Source of the DNA: Halomicrobium urmianum
Lineage (GTDB): Archaea; Halobacteriota; Halobacteria; Halobacteriales; Haloarculaceae
Direction: 5' to 3'
NCBI RefSeq assembly: GCF_020217425.1
Contig: NZ_CP084090.1
Coordinates: forward strand, 2,604,001 to 2,668,000
Length of the DNA: 64,000 nucleotides
How positions within the stretch are numbered: position 1 is the first letter of the stretch; each line of letters begins with the position of its first letter. Position numbers and translations under genes: made by a program. Under the pieces are notes generated by a model, which had not been told where the DNA came from, made no database searches, and was given only the letters and a program-made list of their open reading frames with translations. This document shows, in pieces, positions 43,660 through 52,422 of this stretch.

Positions 43660-43827
43660 ATGGAGTCTGTACGCAAGGGGCTACGATCGGGGGACCTGGA
43701 GAAGGACAACTACGGCCGACTGACATGCGTCGACTGCGGCGAGGAACTGGCGACCCAGAACGACCCCGACGAGGTGGGGAAGGTCCGGGCCTGTCCGGAG
43801 TGCGACAGCGAGTGGCAGGAGATCTAG
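43660..43827 (+). CDS. 55-residue zinc-finger protein, HVO_0758-like
   Basis: This short gene encodes MESVRKGLRSGDLEKDNY followed by two CxxC knuckles, CVDCGEEL and CPECDSEW, ending QEI. The four Cys should bind one zinc. The length and both ends match the haloarchaeal one-domain zinc-finger micro-proteins typified in memory by HVO_0758 of Haloferax, which has been tied to biofilm and motility phenotypes; that link is recalled, not tested here. A T-rich TATA-like CTTTTTTCC lies about 25-30 bases upstream. It is divergent from the glycosyltransferase. Confidence 0.85.
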   Translation: MESVRKGLRSGDLEKDNYGRLTCVDCGEELATQNDPDEVGKVRACPECDSEWQEI

Positions 43828-43854
43828 CTCGCCGCGGTCCCGCAGGCGGCCCGA

Positions 43855-44940
43855 TTATTCGAAGACCGCGTCGAAGGCGCTGGCGCCCAGCGGCTCGTAC
43901 GTCCCGGCAGCGACGTTTTCCGCGACGTGCTCCGGCGAGCCCATGCCGACGAGCGAGGACGTCACGCCCGGTGCCGACCGCGCGAAGTTGATCGCCCGCT
44001 GGGCGCTGGTCTCCCCGTCCAGCCGGGCCGCCACTTCGTCTGGGAGGCCCTCTGCGAGCCGACCCTGGAGCATCGAGGCGCTCGTGAACACGTCCAGTCC
44101 GGCCTCGTGGGCGAACCACAGCGCCGACTGCGGACCGTCGGGCCCCTCGTGGGCCTCGACGGTGAAGGCGTCGGCCATCTGCACGTTGAACGGGAGCTGG
44201 ACGGCCCGGAAGCTCGTAGCCTCCGTGTCGGCCCGATCCGAGGCGGCGCGCGCCCGGCTGACCACCTCGGGCAGCGAGAGGTAGCTGTCGTGGCCCTTCG
44301 GTACGCGGAAGGCCTCCCACGTCGCGACGCCGTAGTGGCGCAGGTCGCCCGCCGCCACGCGCTCCTCTAGCCTGACGAACGCGTCCTCCAGCCGGTCGTA
44401 CACCGCCTCGCGGGAGCGGTCCGCGAGTTGCGTCTCCGGGTTGTGGACGTAGTACAGGTCGATCGCGTCGAGTCCGAGGTTCTCCAGCGACCGGTCGAGT
44501 TGGTCGTCGAGGAAGTCCGGCGCGATGCAGTGCTGCCCGCGCGCCAGGTCCTCGCGGTCGACGATTCCGGGTTCGACGTACTCCTCCAGCACGTACTGTC
44601 CCGGATCGTCCGGTCGCTCGCCGTCGAAGGGGACGAACCCGCCCTTCGTGGCGACGAGGACGGCCTCGCGGTCCACGTCGGCGGCCTCGACGGCGTCGCC
44701 GACGACCCGCTCGGAGCGCTGGTGGCGGTAGTTGATCGCCGTGTCGACGACGTTGCTCCCCGACTCCAGCGCCTCGACGATCGCCTCGTGATATCGGTCG
44801 TCCTGTTCGTCGGTCGGGTCGCCGAGGTACGTGCCGACGCCGACGCTGGAGACGACGCAGTCCGCGAACCGCCGGAAGTAGGTGCGGGCGAACTCCTCGT
44901 GGTCGTCGCGGTACGCCCACGTCGCCGACTGGGTTGCCAT
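43855..44940 (-). CDS. Aldo/keto reductase, long haloarchaeal type
   Basis: This 361-residue oxidoreductase has NVVDTAINYRHQRSERVVGD with the catalytic Asp and Tyr, AVLVATKGGFVPFDGE with Lys, and IDLYYVHNPETQLADR with His. C-terminal SAQRAINFARSAPGVTSSLV is the cofactor region. It has an insertion of about 40 residues after the Lys strand (EEYVEPGIVDREDLARGQH) compared with standard members. It is not closely similar to the two aldo/keto reductases of the sugar island and is probably a core-genome enzyme with unknown aldehyde or sugar substrate. Confidence 0.85.
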   Translation of the reverse strand: MATQSATWAYRDDHEEFARTYFRRFADCVVSSVGVGTYLGDPTDEQDDRYHEAIVEALESGSNVVDTAINYRHQRSERVVGDAVEAADVDREAVLVATKGGFVPFDGERPDDPGQYVLEEYVEPGIVDREDLARGQHCIAPDFLDDQLDRSLENLGLDAIDLYYVHNPETQLADRSREAVYDRLEDAFVRLEERVAAGDLRHYGVATWEAFRVPKGHDSYLSLPEVVSRARAASDRADTEATSFRAVQLPFNVQMADAFTVEAHEGPDGPQSALWFAHEAGLDVFTSASMLQGRLAEGLPDEVAARLDGETSAQRAINFARSAPGVTSSLVGMGSPEHVAENVAAGTYEPLGASAFDAVFE

Positions 44941-45000
44941 GGGTCCGGCTACGCGGCGCGGGTCAAAAAAGGCGTCAGATCGCGCGTCTCCGTCGTCGGG

Positions 45001-46185
45001 TCACACGTCGCCCGTCATCGCGTCGAACAGGCGGCGCTTGAACTCCTCGCGCGGGACGCCCTCGCTGGGGCCGATTCCCTCCATGTGTTCGATGGACACC
45101 TGCCCGCCGCCCATCCGGGCGTGGCCGCCGGCCGAGGCCATCGGGATGTCCTCGACGGCCGCCTCCAGCGCCTTGCCCATGTGGACACGGTCGTCCCGGG
45201 ACCGGCCGGAGAGGTGGAGCTGCCCCTCGCGCTCGCCGAGGACGACGACCGCCGTCACGCCCTCCAGGCGCGTCAGCTCGTCGGCGGCCTGCGGGATGGC
45301 GTCCGCGTTCGACACCTCGCCGACGTCGCTGACGGCGAACGCGTTGCGGACCTCGCGGCGAGTGATCGCGCGGGCCTTGACGTCTAAGACCTCCTCGTCG
45401 ACCTGCGGGTTGGCGATCCGGTCGAGCGTGTCCTCGTCGATGCCGTCGTAGAGGTACTCCGCGGCGCGGAACTCCGCGGCCGTGCAGCCCTTGGTGAGCT
45501 GTTTGGTGTCCGACTGGATCCCGTACAGCAGTCCGGTGGCGACGCTGGGAGCGACCGATTCGCCCGCTCCCTCGCCGCCGTCCGTCTCGACGTCGGGATC
45601 GGCGAACTCCCAGCCCAGCGAGTCGAAGTACTCCGCGAAGATGGTCGCGCAGGCCCCGTAGTCGGTACGGACGTCGGTGAAATCGTCGCCCTCGCCGCTG
45701 CCGGGGTGGTGGTCGACGACGGCGACGGGGTCGATTCCCTCCGCGCCGGGGAACCCGCGGGGCTCGTTGTGATCGACGAGCACGACGTCATCGCTCGCGA
45801 GTTCCTCCACGGATTCGATCCGGTCGAAGTCCAGATCGAGCACCGTCTGGAAGGCGCGGTTCTCCTGATGGCGGATCTGCCCGGGGTACTGGAGGGTCGC
45901 GTCGGTACCGGCCCGCTGGGCCATTTCGCCGACGGCCAGCGCCGACGACATCGCGTCCGGGTCCGGGTTCGGGTGCATCAGCACCGCGACCGCGTCCCTG
46001 GACTGCAGCACCTGTTCCAGCCGTCTGGCGGGTGGCGTCCGCAGCCGATCGACCGTCCACCACAGCCCGAGCAGGAGGACGATCGCACCGACGACGACGG
46101 CCGCGACGAGCAGCGGGGACTCCTCGAGCACGGCTGTCACCGCGTCGGGGACGCCCTCGACGCCACCCTGGGCCCAAAGCGGCAT
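45001..46185 (-). CDS. DHH-family phosphoesterase with N-terminal membrane anchor
   Basis: This 394-residue protein has one transmembrane helix (about residues 24-44, LLVAAVVVGAIVLLLGLWW). DHH-domain motifs follow: VAVLMHPNPDPDAMSSAL, VVLVDHNE, the name-giving VAVVDHHPGSG and TDYGACATIF. The DHHA1 domain ends with SAGGHARMGGGQVSIE. Such proteins are related to RecJ, nano-RNase and cyclic-dinucleotide phosphodiesterases. The membrane anchor and lack of a RecJ-type OB domain favour degradation of short nucleotides or cyclic di-AMP over DNA repair, but this is inference. It is transcribed toward the aldo/keto reductase. Confidence 0.88.
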   Translation of the reverse strand: MPLWAQGGVEGVPDAVTAVLEESPLLVAAVVVGAIVLLLGLWWTVDRLRTPPARRLEQVLQSRDAVAVLMHPNPDPDAMSSALAVGEMAQRAGTDATLQYPGQIRHQENRAFQTVLDLDFDRIESVEELASDDVVLVDHNEPRGFPGAEGIDPVAVVDHHPGSGEGDDFTDVRTDYGACATIFAEYFDSLGWEFADPDVETDGGEGAGESVAPSVATGLLYGIQSDTKQLTKGCTAAEFRAAEYLYDGIDEDTLDRIANPQVDEEVLDVKARAITRREVRNAFAVSDVGEVSNADAIPQAADELTRLEGVTAVVVLGEREGQLHLSGRSRDDRVHMGKALEAAVEDIPMASAGGHARMGGGQVSIEHMEGIGPSEGVPREEFKRRLFDAMTGDV

Positions 46186-46284
46186 ACGCGGGGCCTTTCA
46201 CCGCCATCGGATAAGAAGGTTCCCCACGAATCGCGCGGTAACACGCCGATGGAGGGCGAAAAATAACGGTACGCGGGATGAGAA

Positions 46285-47175
46285 CTACGTTCTATCCAGA
46301 TGCGCCTCGATCGCTTCCAGATAGCCTTCGCGATACGTCGGATAGCGGAACTCGTAGCCCAGTTCGCGCAGGTAGTCGTTCGAGCAGCGCTTGCTCGTCC
46401 GTATCCGGCGCTTCGCCGTCTCGGAGAGGTCGTCGTCCGCCAGCCGCTCGGCCGTCGTCCGCTTCGGTGGTGCCGGCTCGCCGCACTGTGCGGCCAGCCA
46501 GTCGGCGAAGGCCCACTTGTCGACCGGCTCGTCGTCGACGACGAGGACGGCCTCACCGCGCGCCAGGTCCCCCTCCAGGAGGTGGGCCACGGTCCCGGCC
46601 GCGTCGTCGCGGTGGACCATGTTCAGGTAGCCCTCCGTCACCGGCCCGCCGAGGTACCGCTCTAGCCGATATCGGTCCGGGCCGTACAGGCCCGCGAATC
46701 GCGCGACCGTCCCGTCGATACCCCGGTCGTCGGCCGTCAGCGCCGTCGCCTCCGCTTCGGCGAGGACGCGCGTCTTCGCCGTCGTGGGATCGAGCGACGT
46801 CGACTCGTCGACCCAGTCGCCGCCGTGATCGCCGTAGACGCCCGTACTCGACGTGTAGACGAGCCGGTCCGGTGGCGACTCGCGGCGGGCGAAGTGATCG
46901 ATTACCGTCTCCAGCCCGTCGACGTACACCCCACGGGCCGCCTCGGCGCCGCGGCCGCCGGAGCTGGCCGCGAACACGAGGGCGTCCGCGTCCGGGACCG
47001 CCGACAGCGAGTCCGGTTCGGTCACGTCCGCCTGCACGGCATCGCCGCCGGCGCCCTCGACGGCGGCGAGCCCCTCGTCGGAGCGACGGACGCCGACGAC
47101 GTCGTGTCCGGTCGCGGTCAGCTGCCGGCACAGCTCCAGGCCGACGTAGCCACAGCCCAGGATGGCGACGCGCAT
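46285..47175 (-). CDS. NAD(P)-dependent epimerase/dehydratase-family protein (extended SDR)
   Basis: This 296-residue protein has the Rossmann start MRVAILGCGYVGLELCRQL, an NADP-like loop (GVRRSDEGL), and YTSSTGVYGDHGGDWVDE with the Ser/Tyr region. A downstream Lys is less clear than in active sugar epimerases (a YxxxK motif is not obvious), so it belongs to the atypical SDR group related to YeeZ-type proteins. Substrate and reaction are unknown. It starts one base after the stop of the small conserved protein upstream. Confidence 0.8.
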   Translation of the reverse strand: MRVAILGCGYVGLELCRQLTATGHDVVGVRRSDEGLAAVEGAGGDAVQADVTEPDSLSAVPDADALVFAASSGGRGAEAARGVYVDGLETVIDHFARRESPPDRLVYTSSTGVYGDHGGDWVDESTSLDPTTAKTRVLAEAEATALTADDRGIDGTVARFAGLYGPDRYRLERYLGGPVTEGYLNMVHRDDAAGTVAHLLEGDLARGEAVLVVDDEPVDKWAFADWLAAQCGEPAPPKRTTAERLADDDLSETAKRRIRTSKRCSNDYLRELGYEFRYPTYREGYLEAIEAHLDRT

Positions 47176-47176
47176 C

Positions 47177-47602
47177 CTACTTGCGCTCCTCGATGGCCTG
47201 GTGGAGCCGCGCGTACTCCGCGAGGGTGATCGGGTGCCGGCCCTCGATCTTCTGCTGGATCGCCTTGGGGTTCATCTCCCCGTCGATGGCCGACCCGAGC
47301 GTCTCGACGTCCAGAACGGCGGTCGTCATCCCCATCAGCAGGACGTCGCGCGCCTCCGCCGCGACGGCGTCGGCCGGCGGCCGGTCCTCGTCCAGCGCGA
47401 GGACCGCCGCCGCCTCCTCAAGGGTCACCTCCGGCGACTCGCCCGCCGCCAGCGCCTCGACGGTCTCCCGGTCGAGGTCCGTCTCGGCGACGACCGCGTC
47501 GACGCCGACGGCCTCGACGGTGGACGACAGCTCCGACTCGTAGGCCTTCCGCAGGGACTCGGGCGTTCGCTCGCCCGCGTCCGGGAACTCGCCTCGTAGC
47601 AT
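47177..47602 (-). CDS. Conserved haloarchaeal protein (DUF5791-like)
   Basis: This 141-residue, mainly helical acidic protein has MLRGEFPDAGERTPESL at the start and GEMNPKAIQQKIEGRHPI near the end. I recall this as a haloarchaea-specific domain of unknown function. No catalytic motif or membrane segment is visible. It lies between the pilus-type operon and the SDR gene on the same strand, with 21 bases to the preceding stop, so it may be read from the same transcript. Confidence 0.7.
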   Translation of the reverse strand: MLRGEFPDAGERTPESLRKAYESELSSTVEAVGVDAVVAETDLDRETVEALAAGESPEVTLEEAAAVLALDEDRPPADAVAAEARDVLLMGMTTAVLDVETLGSAIDGEMNPKAIQQKIEGRHPITLAEYARLHQAIEERK

Positions 47603-47623
47603 GGCCGGCCATAGCGGGGCCGG

Positions 47624-50600
47624 CTATAAGTCTCCGTCTCTCCGTGCCGATTTCGCCGACCGGTTCGACGCCCCGCCGCCCGCGTCCGGCCACCCCGCGG
47701 ACCGCTCGTCGCGGACGCCGTCGACGTCGCCGACGCCGGTGCGGCCGGGCGGCACCACGACCGCGACGGCCGTCGACGCCTCGAAGCGGACACGAGTCGA
47801 CCGGCCCAGCCGCTCGCGATCGCCGTCGTCGTCGACGTCCAGACGGACCGAGTCGCCGTCGCGAGCGTAGACCGTGTCGGCACCCGGCGTCGTCGGACGG
47901 CCGCGGTCCGCGCGGATCCCGAAGCGCGCGTACTCGCCCCGCACCTGGACGTGCCAGAGGTTCGTCGTCGCCACCCACGGGTACGCGGGCGGAGCGAGGG
48001 GCAGGCCCGCCGGGAGCCTGTCCACCGACTCGTTGGCCAGCCGCCCGGTGACGCGGTCGACCGTCTCGTTGGCGACCCGCTCCGCGGCCCCGTCGGCCGC
48101 CGACTGGACCGCGCGACGCGTCTCGTTGATCGCTGCCGTCTGCGGTCTGGCCGCGCTCTCGCGGAGCGCCTCGCGGCGCGTCTCCTCCAGCCGCAGGCGG
48201 AGTCGGTCGGCCGCGGCGTCGCTCAGCCCGCCCTCGGCGGCGGCCGTCGTAGCTATCGCCGCGGACGCGGACCCGTTCGACAGCGCCAGCGCTCGCGCCG
48301 GAAGGGAGTCACACTCGGCCGTCGCGCCGGCGACGATGGCCCGGCGTTCCGCAGGGCCGGCCCCCACTCCGCTGGCGGCCAGTCGACCTCGAAGGCGGCG
48401 CTCGACGTGGGCGTTCGCGTCCGCGACCGCCGTCGCCAGATCGGTTCTGGGACCGCCGCCGTTCTCACCGAGCGTCGCGTTCGCCGCTCGCAGCGTCCGC
48501 GCCGCGGTCGAGAGCCGCACACCTTCACTCCCGCCGAAGACCGCGTCGACGACCGCTCCCGATGCCTCGCCGTACGGGAGCGCGAAGGCGTTGCGGTTGC
48601 GCGCCACCAGCGGATGTCCCTTTCCCTCGATCGCCGACACCTGCTCGTGGTTCAGTTCGGCCAGCGTCAGGTACGACGGCGCCGCGTCCACCCCGAGGCG
48701 AACGTCGTCTCCTGGCCCGTCGACGGCAGGCTGGCGCGTCGCGGGCGGCCGCCGCGTCGCCCGCATCCCGGCCGCCAGCGCCCGCGCCGAGACGTCCCGC
48801 ATCCCGGTGAGCGTCGAGGCGAATCCATCGGCCCGGTCGTCCCGCGCCGCTGCACGTTCTTCGAGGCGCTCCACGACGCGGTCGAGGTAGCGCGCCCGTG
48901 CTGCAGCGCGGGCCTTCGCCGCCGCGCTGTCGTAGCGTTCCGGCGCGTCGACGAGCGCCGAACGCCGCTCTCGCACCCGCTCGGCGAGTTCGCGTGCAGG
49001 CTCGGCCTCGAACGTCCCCAGGCGACCCCGCTCGACCGTCACCGAGACGTTCCGGATCGCCTCGCGGAGGCCGATCAGGTCCTCGTAGATCCAGTCACTG
49101 ATCCCCGCGGGTCGCTCGACGTCGATCCGGACGGGCTCCCCGTCGAGCGATCCGCGGGCCGCCCGTCGCGCGACGGCGTCGCGGCCGCCCCGCGTCTGGA
49201 CGAGCCTGTCGACTGCCCGTCTGCGGACGTCCGCGAGGTTCGGCCCCTCTAGCGGCCCGGCGCCGCGCTCGTGGGCCGTCGTGATCGGTCCCGGCGGCGC
49301 GCCGTCCGCGGTCGCGTGCCGGCCGACGACTGCGACCGACACGGTGTGCCGCCCGCTCGCGCTCGTCGCCGTCGTCCGCGTCTCGTTGCCGCGCTGCCAG
49401 GTCCGTGTCCGCGTCCGCTCGACCGCCACCGTCCGCCCGAACGCGTCGAGGCGATGCCAGCCGTCTGGCGCCGCGGGCGGGCCGGGGCTCGCGTCGGTGG
49501 CCGACCGACTCACTTCCCGGCCAACGTCGACCAGGGTCCAGTTCTCCCCCGGCCGCTGGGGTCGCGCCGGCCGCGGTGCGCTGTCGCCGTCAACCCGGGC
49601 GACGAGGCGCGCGTCGGCCGCGTACACCGACGCGACCGCCGATTCGATGCCGCCGCCGTCCAGCAGGTCGAGCGTCGCGCGCTCGGCTGTCGTCCCGACG
49701 GTGACCGTTTTCGCCGTCTCCGGTCCCGGCCCGGACGGCGGATCGAGGCCGCTGATCCGCTCTGGCGGCGGTTCGGTGGGCGGGTCGAGCATCGCATCGG
49801 TGACCTGCGTACCGGTCCCCGTCGCGGCGAGCGCGTCGCGGGCGCCCGTCCGGGCCACTGCCATCGCCAGCGTCCGCCGACCGTTCGCGTCGCTGGTCCC
49901 GATCGTCCGGCGCTGGAGGTCCAGCAGCGCGGCGTTGGTGGCGACCGAGACGTGCCGGTTCGAGACGACGTTCTCCACGTCGAGGCCGCCGTACTGGGCG
50001 TACCCGCGCGCCCAGGCGACGGCGTACAGCTGTGCGGTCATCTGCCGTGAGAGGCCCGACTCCGTCACCGGCGCCGCCAGCCGCCGCTGGTAGGCGGCGA
50101 CCCGATCGTGCAGCGCCAGCGCGGGCGTCGCGACGACCATCTCCGGGGACACGTCTCGCCGGGCGACCGCGCGACCGTGGCGTCTGGCGGTCAGCGTGAC
50201 GTTCTCGACGCGGACCCGCATCGCCGTCCCGTTCTCGCCGGCCCGCTCGATCTGCACTCGGCGCTTCGCGGCCCGCAGCGCGGAGGCGTTCGGCGTCGCC
50301 GGCAGCGACGCGGTCACGCCCACTCCGTCCCGCCGGTAGCCGACCCGCGAGAGCCGCTCGCGCGCCGCGAGGTAGACACGCAGCCTGAGTGCGTCCCGGA
50401 ACGTTCCGCTCTCGCTGAGCACGCGCCCGGCGGAGGTGTTCGCGGGGTCGATCACCGGATTCCGGGCCGCCGCCTCGCCCGCCGCCAGCGCGCCGGCCCG
50501 AACTGCGGTCTGCGTCTCCGCCGCCGCCCGTTCGAGTCCCGTCGCGACGGCGGGTTCGGTGGGCGGTTCCCGCGGGCCCATCGAAGTCGCGAGCGTAGCG

Positions 50601-50665
50601 CTGGACACGAGCAGGAGGGCCGCCACGAGCGAGAACGGCACCCGCGCCCGCTCGTCGTCGATCAC
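47624..50665 (-). CDS. Large exported membrane-anchored protein of the Tad-like pilus locus
   Basis: This 1013-residue protein has an N-terminal hydrophobic anchor (VPFSLVAALLLVSSATLATS) and a long Arg/Ala-rich body without known domains. It starts at a GTG that overlaps the stop of the preceding gene (GTGA). Another hydrophobic region near residues 895-910 (LPAGLPLAPPAYPWVATTN) precedes a beta-rich tail. It belongs to a family I recall as always linked to haloarchaeal TadA/TadC genes, with no function known. A pseudopilus or surface-assembly role is inferred from the locus. The frame stays open to 52351, but that upstream part is a shadow of neighbours. Confidence 0.75.
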   Translation of the reverse strand: MIDDERARVPFSLVAALLLVSSATLATSMGPREPPTEPAVATGLERAAAETQTAVRAGALAAGEAAARNPVIDPANTSAGRVLSESGTFRDALRLRVYLAARERLSRVGYRRDGVGVTASLPATPNASALRAAKRRVQIERAGENGTAMRVRVENVTLTARRHGRAVARRDVSPEMVVATPALALHDRVAAYQRRLAAPVTESGLSRQMTAQLYAVAWARGYAQYGGLDVENVVSNRHVSVATNAALLDLQRRTIGTSDANGRRTLAMAVARTGARDALAATGTGTQVTDAMLDPPTEPPPERISGLDPPSGPGPETAKTVTVGTTAERATLDLLDGGGIESAVASVYAADARLVARVDGDSAPRPARPQRPGENWTLVDVGREVSRSATDASPGPPAAPDGWHRLDAFGRTVAVERTRTRTWQRGNETRTTATSASGRHTVSVAVVGRHATADGAPPGPITTAHERGAGPLEGPNLADVRRRAVDRLVQTRGGRDAVARRAARGSLDGEPVRIDVERPAGISDWIYEDLIGLREAIRNVSVTVERGRLGTFEAEPARELAERVRERRSALVDAPERYDSAAAKARAAARARYLDRVVERLEERAAARDDRADGFASTLTGMRDVSARALAAGMRATRRPPATRQPAVDGPGDDVRLGVDAAPSYLTLAELNHEQVSAIEGKGHPLVARNRNAFALPYGEASGAVVDAVFGGSEGVRLSTAARTLRAANATLGENGGGPRTDLATAVADANAHVERRLRGRLAASGVGAGPAERRAIVAGATAECDSLPARALALSNGSASAAIATTAAAEGGLSDAAADRLRLRLEETRREALRESAARPQTAAINETRRAVQSAADGAAERVANETVDRVTGRLANESVDRLPAGLPLAPPAYPWVATTNLWHVQVRGEYARFGIRADRGRPTTPGADTVYARDGDSVRLDVDDDGDRERLGRSTRVRFEASTAVAVVVPPGRTGVGDVDGVRDERSAGWPDAGGGASNRSAKSARRDGDL

Positions 50666-51537
50666 GCTGACCACGTCCTGACGACGATGCGGACCCGCCC
50701 CGTCGAGGCGTCCCGGGCGGCCGCCTCCGGTGAATCGTAGCGCGCCCGCAGGTCCCGCTCGAACCGGTCGGTCAGCCCCGCAGCGAGGCGGTCGTTCATC
50801 TCCTCGACGCTCCGCTCTCTCACGCCCGGCGGTTCGGCGTCGAGCAGTCGGGCCGTTCGCCGGTAGCGGCGCGCCGTCAGCGCGTCGGCGGGGGCGTCGC
50901 CCCGGAGCGCCAGCCGCGTCTCGTCCGGCGAGAAGAGCCCGCTGACGACGGCGTCCGCCACGGCGCGGGCGACGCCGCGGAATCCGTCGGCGTCCGCTGC
51001 TCGCCCGTTCCCGGTCTCGACCGACGGCACGCCGCTCGGAGCCGTCAGCGCGGCCGCCGCGACGTCCGCGTCCGCCGGCGGTCGCGGACCGGTCCGGACG
51101 GTCCCCGACAGCGGCGCGCCGGGATAGGGCTCCCAGGCGGCTCGGACCGCCGCGCGCGCGTCGCGGTCCCCCGTCCGGTTCCGGACGAGGCCGGTCGCGG
51201 CACGCACGTAGCCCCGGCGCGCCGGGAGGAGTCGCTCTCCGTCGACCGTCGCGTTCGCGACGGCGGCCCGCGCGAGCAGCGACGCGAGAGTCCCGCGTGC
51301 CGTGCGTCGGAGCGCCGCGTCGTCGACCTCGACGGCCACGCCCTCGGCGGACTGCTCGGGAGTGAGCGCGTAGTCGGCCCCGGCCGTGTTCGTCACGACG
51401 ACGCGCGCCTGCTCGTCGGCGTGGTTCCTCGGGGATGGCTCCGCGACCGCACCCGTCCCCGCCGTCAGCGTCGCGACGGCGCCGCCGATCAGCAGCAGCG
51501 CGACCGTCGCGTCGACGACGGTACTGATCGCCCTCAT
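50662..51537 (-). CDS. Prepilin-like exported protein of the Tad-like locus
   Basis: This 291-residue protein begins MRAISTVVDATVALLLIG, a short charged head followed by a hydrophobic helix, the layout of type IV pilin-like proteins. No canonical archaeal (G/A)xx(Q/A) cleavage site is clear. The body is Ala/Arg-rich with no known domain. The ATG at 51537 overlaps the TGA of the upstream gene (ATGA), which decides the start over an ATG two codons earlier. Its own stop overlaps the start of the 1013-residue protein. Confidence 0.72.
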   Translation of the reverse strand: MRAISTVVDATVALLLIGGAVATLTAGTGAVAEPSPRNHADEQARVVVTNTAGADYALTPEQSAEGVAVEVDDAALRRTARGTLASLLARAAVANATVDGERLLPARRGYVRAATGLVRNRTGDRDARAAVRAAWEPYPGAPLSGTVRTGPRPPADADVAAAALTAPSGVPSVETGNGRAADADGFRGVARAVADAVVSGLFSPDETRLALRGDAPADALTARRYRRTARLLDAEPPGVRERSVEEMNDRLAAGLTDRFERDLRARYDSPEAAARDASTGRVRIVVRTWSA

Positions 51538-51923
51538 CGCCACACCGCCACGCGGAGCCGTCCCGGTTCGACCGTCGCCGGCGAGACGCGGACGCCGAGT
51601 CGCTCCTCGGTCTCGTCGGCGTCCGGTGGAACGGTCGGCCCGCTCGACCAGCGCCGGCCCCCGACGGCCAGCGTGACGTTCGTCCGATACCCGGCCGGGC
51701 CCGCCTCGTGGCTTCCCGGGACTCGTTCCGGGCGCGCCACGCCCGCGGGCGCGATTTCGTGGTCGACCCGTTCGAGGGCCGCGGGCGCCGTCGACCGGTC
51801 GCGCTCGCCCGGCAGCGTCGCGTCGAGGACGCCCGCGTATAGGGACAGTCCGACCCCGACGGTCGCCACGGCGACGATCGCAGCCAGCGGCTCCGTCTGC
51901 CCCCTACCCGACGAGCGTGACAT
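51534..51923 (-). CDS. Small pilin-like protein of the Tad-like locus
   Basis: This 129-residue protein, MSRSSGRGQTEPLAAIVAV, has a single N-terminal hydrophobic helix (EPLAAIVAVATVGVGLSLYAG) preceded by a GQTEPL motif. That motif resembles the type IV-pilin-like N-termini of haloarchaea, where cleavage occurs before the hydrophobic stretch. The C-terminal 80 residues look beta-rich (TNVTLAVGGRRWSSGPTVP). It overlaps the preceding gene by 20 bases and the next by four. A pseudopilin role is likely from the locus. Confidence 0.72.
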   Translation of the reverse strand: MSRSSGRGQTEPLAAIVAVATVGVGLSLYAGVLDATLPGERDRSTAPAALERVDHEIAPAGVARPERVPGSHEAGPAGYRTNVTLAVGGRRWSSGPTVPPDADETEERLGVRVSPATVEPGRLRVAVWR

Positions 51924-52374
51924 CGATCTCCCTCCACGAGACCCGTCGGATCGAGACGCGGTCGGGCGCCGGCCGCCAGTCCGGTTCGGCGTCGCGGGCG
52001 GTCCGCGTCGCGTCCCCGAAAGCGTCCCGGGATTCGAAGACCGCAGCCGGCCCCTCGCCCGCAAGCACCGCTGCGAGCCGGTCGTCTGAGCGGACGGGAG
52101 TGACTGGGCCGTAGGCGAACGCGGCCGCTGCCCGTCCGTCGTCGTCCCGCAGCTGTATCTGCTGGGGACCGACACGTCACTCGCTGGCGTCGGGGAGGGC
52201 GCGGACGCCGCTGCTCCCCGGCGGGCCGGCCGCCACTCGATCGATTGCGTCGGCCGCCGCGGCGGCGTCCGGCGGCGTCCCCGACGGCAGCGCAGCGACG
52301 GTTCCCAGGGCGGTGACGCTCGCTGCCGCGACGCCGAGCCACACGTACCACGCGTCGACTGGCACGTCGAACAT
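51904..52374 (-). pseudogene. Conserved Tad-locus membrane protein gene split by in-frame TGA (DUF7283-like)
   Basis: The first 65 codons (MFDVPVDAWYVWLGVAAASV, one hydrophobic helix) end in TGA at 52177-52179. The same frame then continues for 90 codons with full coding character (RVGPQQIQLRDDDGRAAAAF, YGPVTPVRSDDRLAAVL, VSIRRVSWREIDVTLVG) to TAG at 51904-51906, just overlapping the next gene as is usual in this operon. No start codon allows independent translation of the second part. As I recall the family, the intact protein runs through this point. A CGA-to-TGA or TGG-to-TGA change, a sequencing error or stop readthrough would explain it. Confidence 0.7.
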
Positions 52375-52422
52375 GGCGGACCTGGTCCCGTCATCGCACT
52401 TGAATCTCCGGGCGCCGCTGCC

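Noticed and set aside
52177-52179. TGA read as selenocysteine
   Set aside because: Haloarchaea are not known to make selenocysteine and I see no stem-loop or redox motif around this codon.
47624-52351. A single 1575-codon minus-strand gene
   Set aside because: The part above 50665 is an Arg-rich shadow of three overlapping genes with better codon bias and ATGA/GTGA couplings; the real start is the GTG at 50665.
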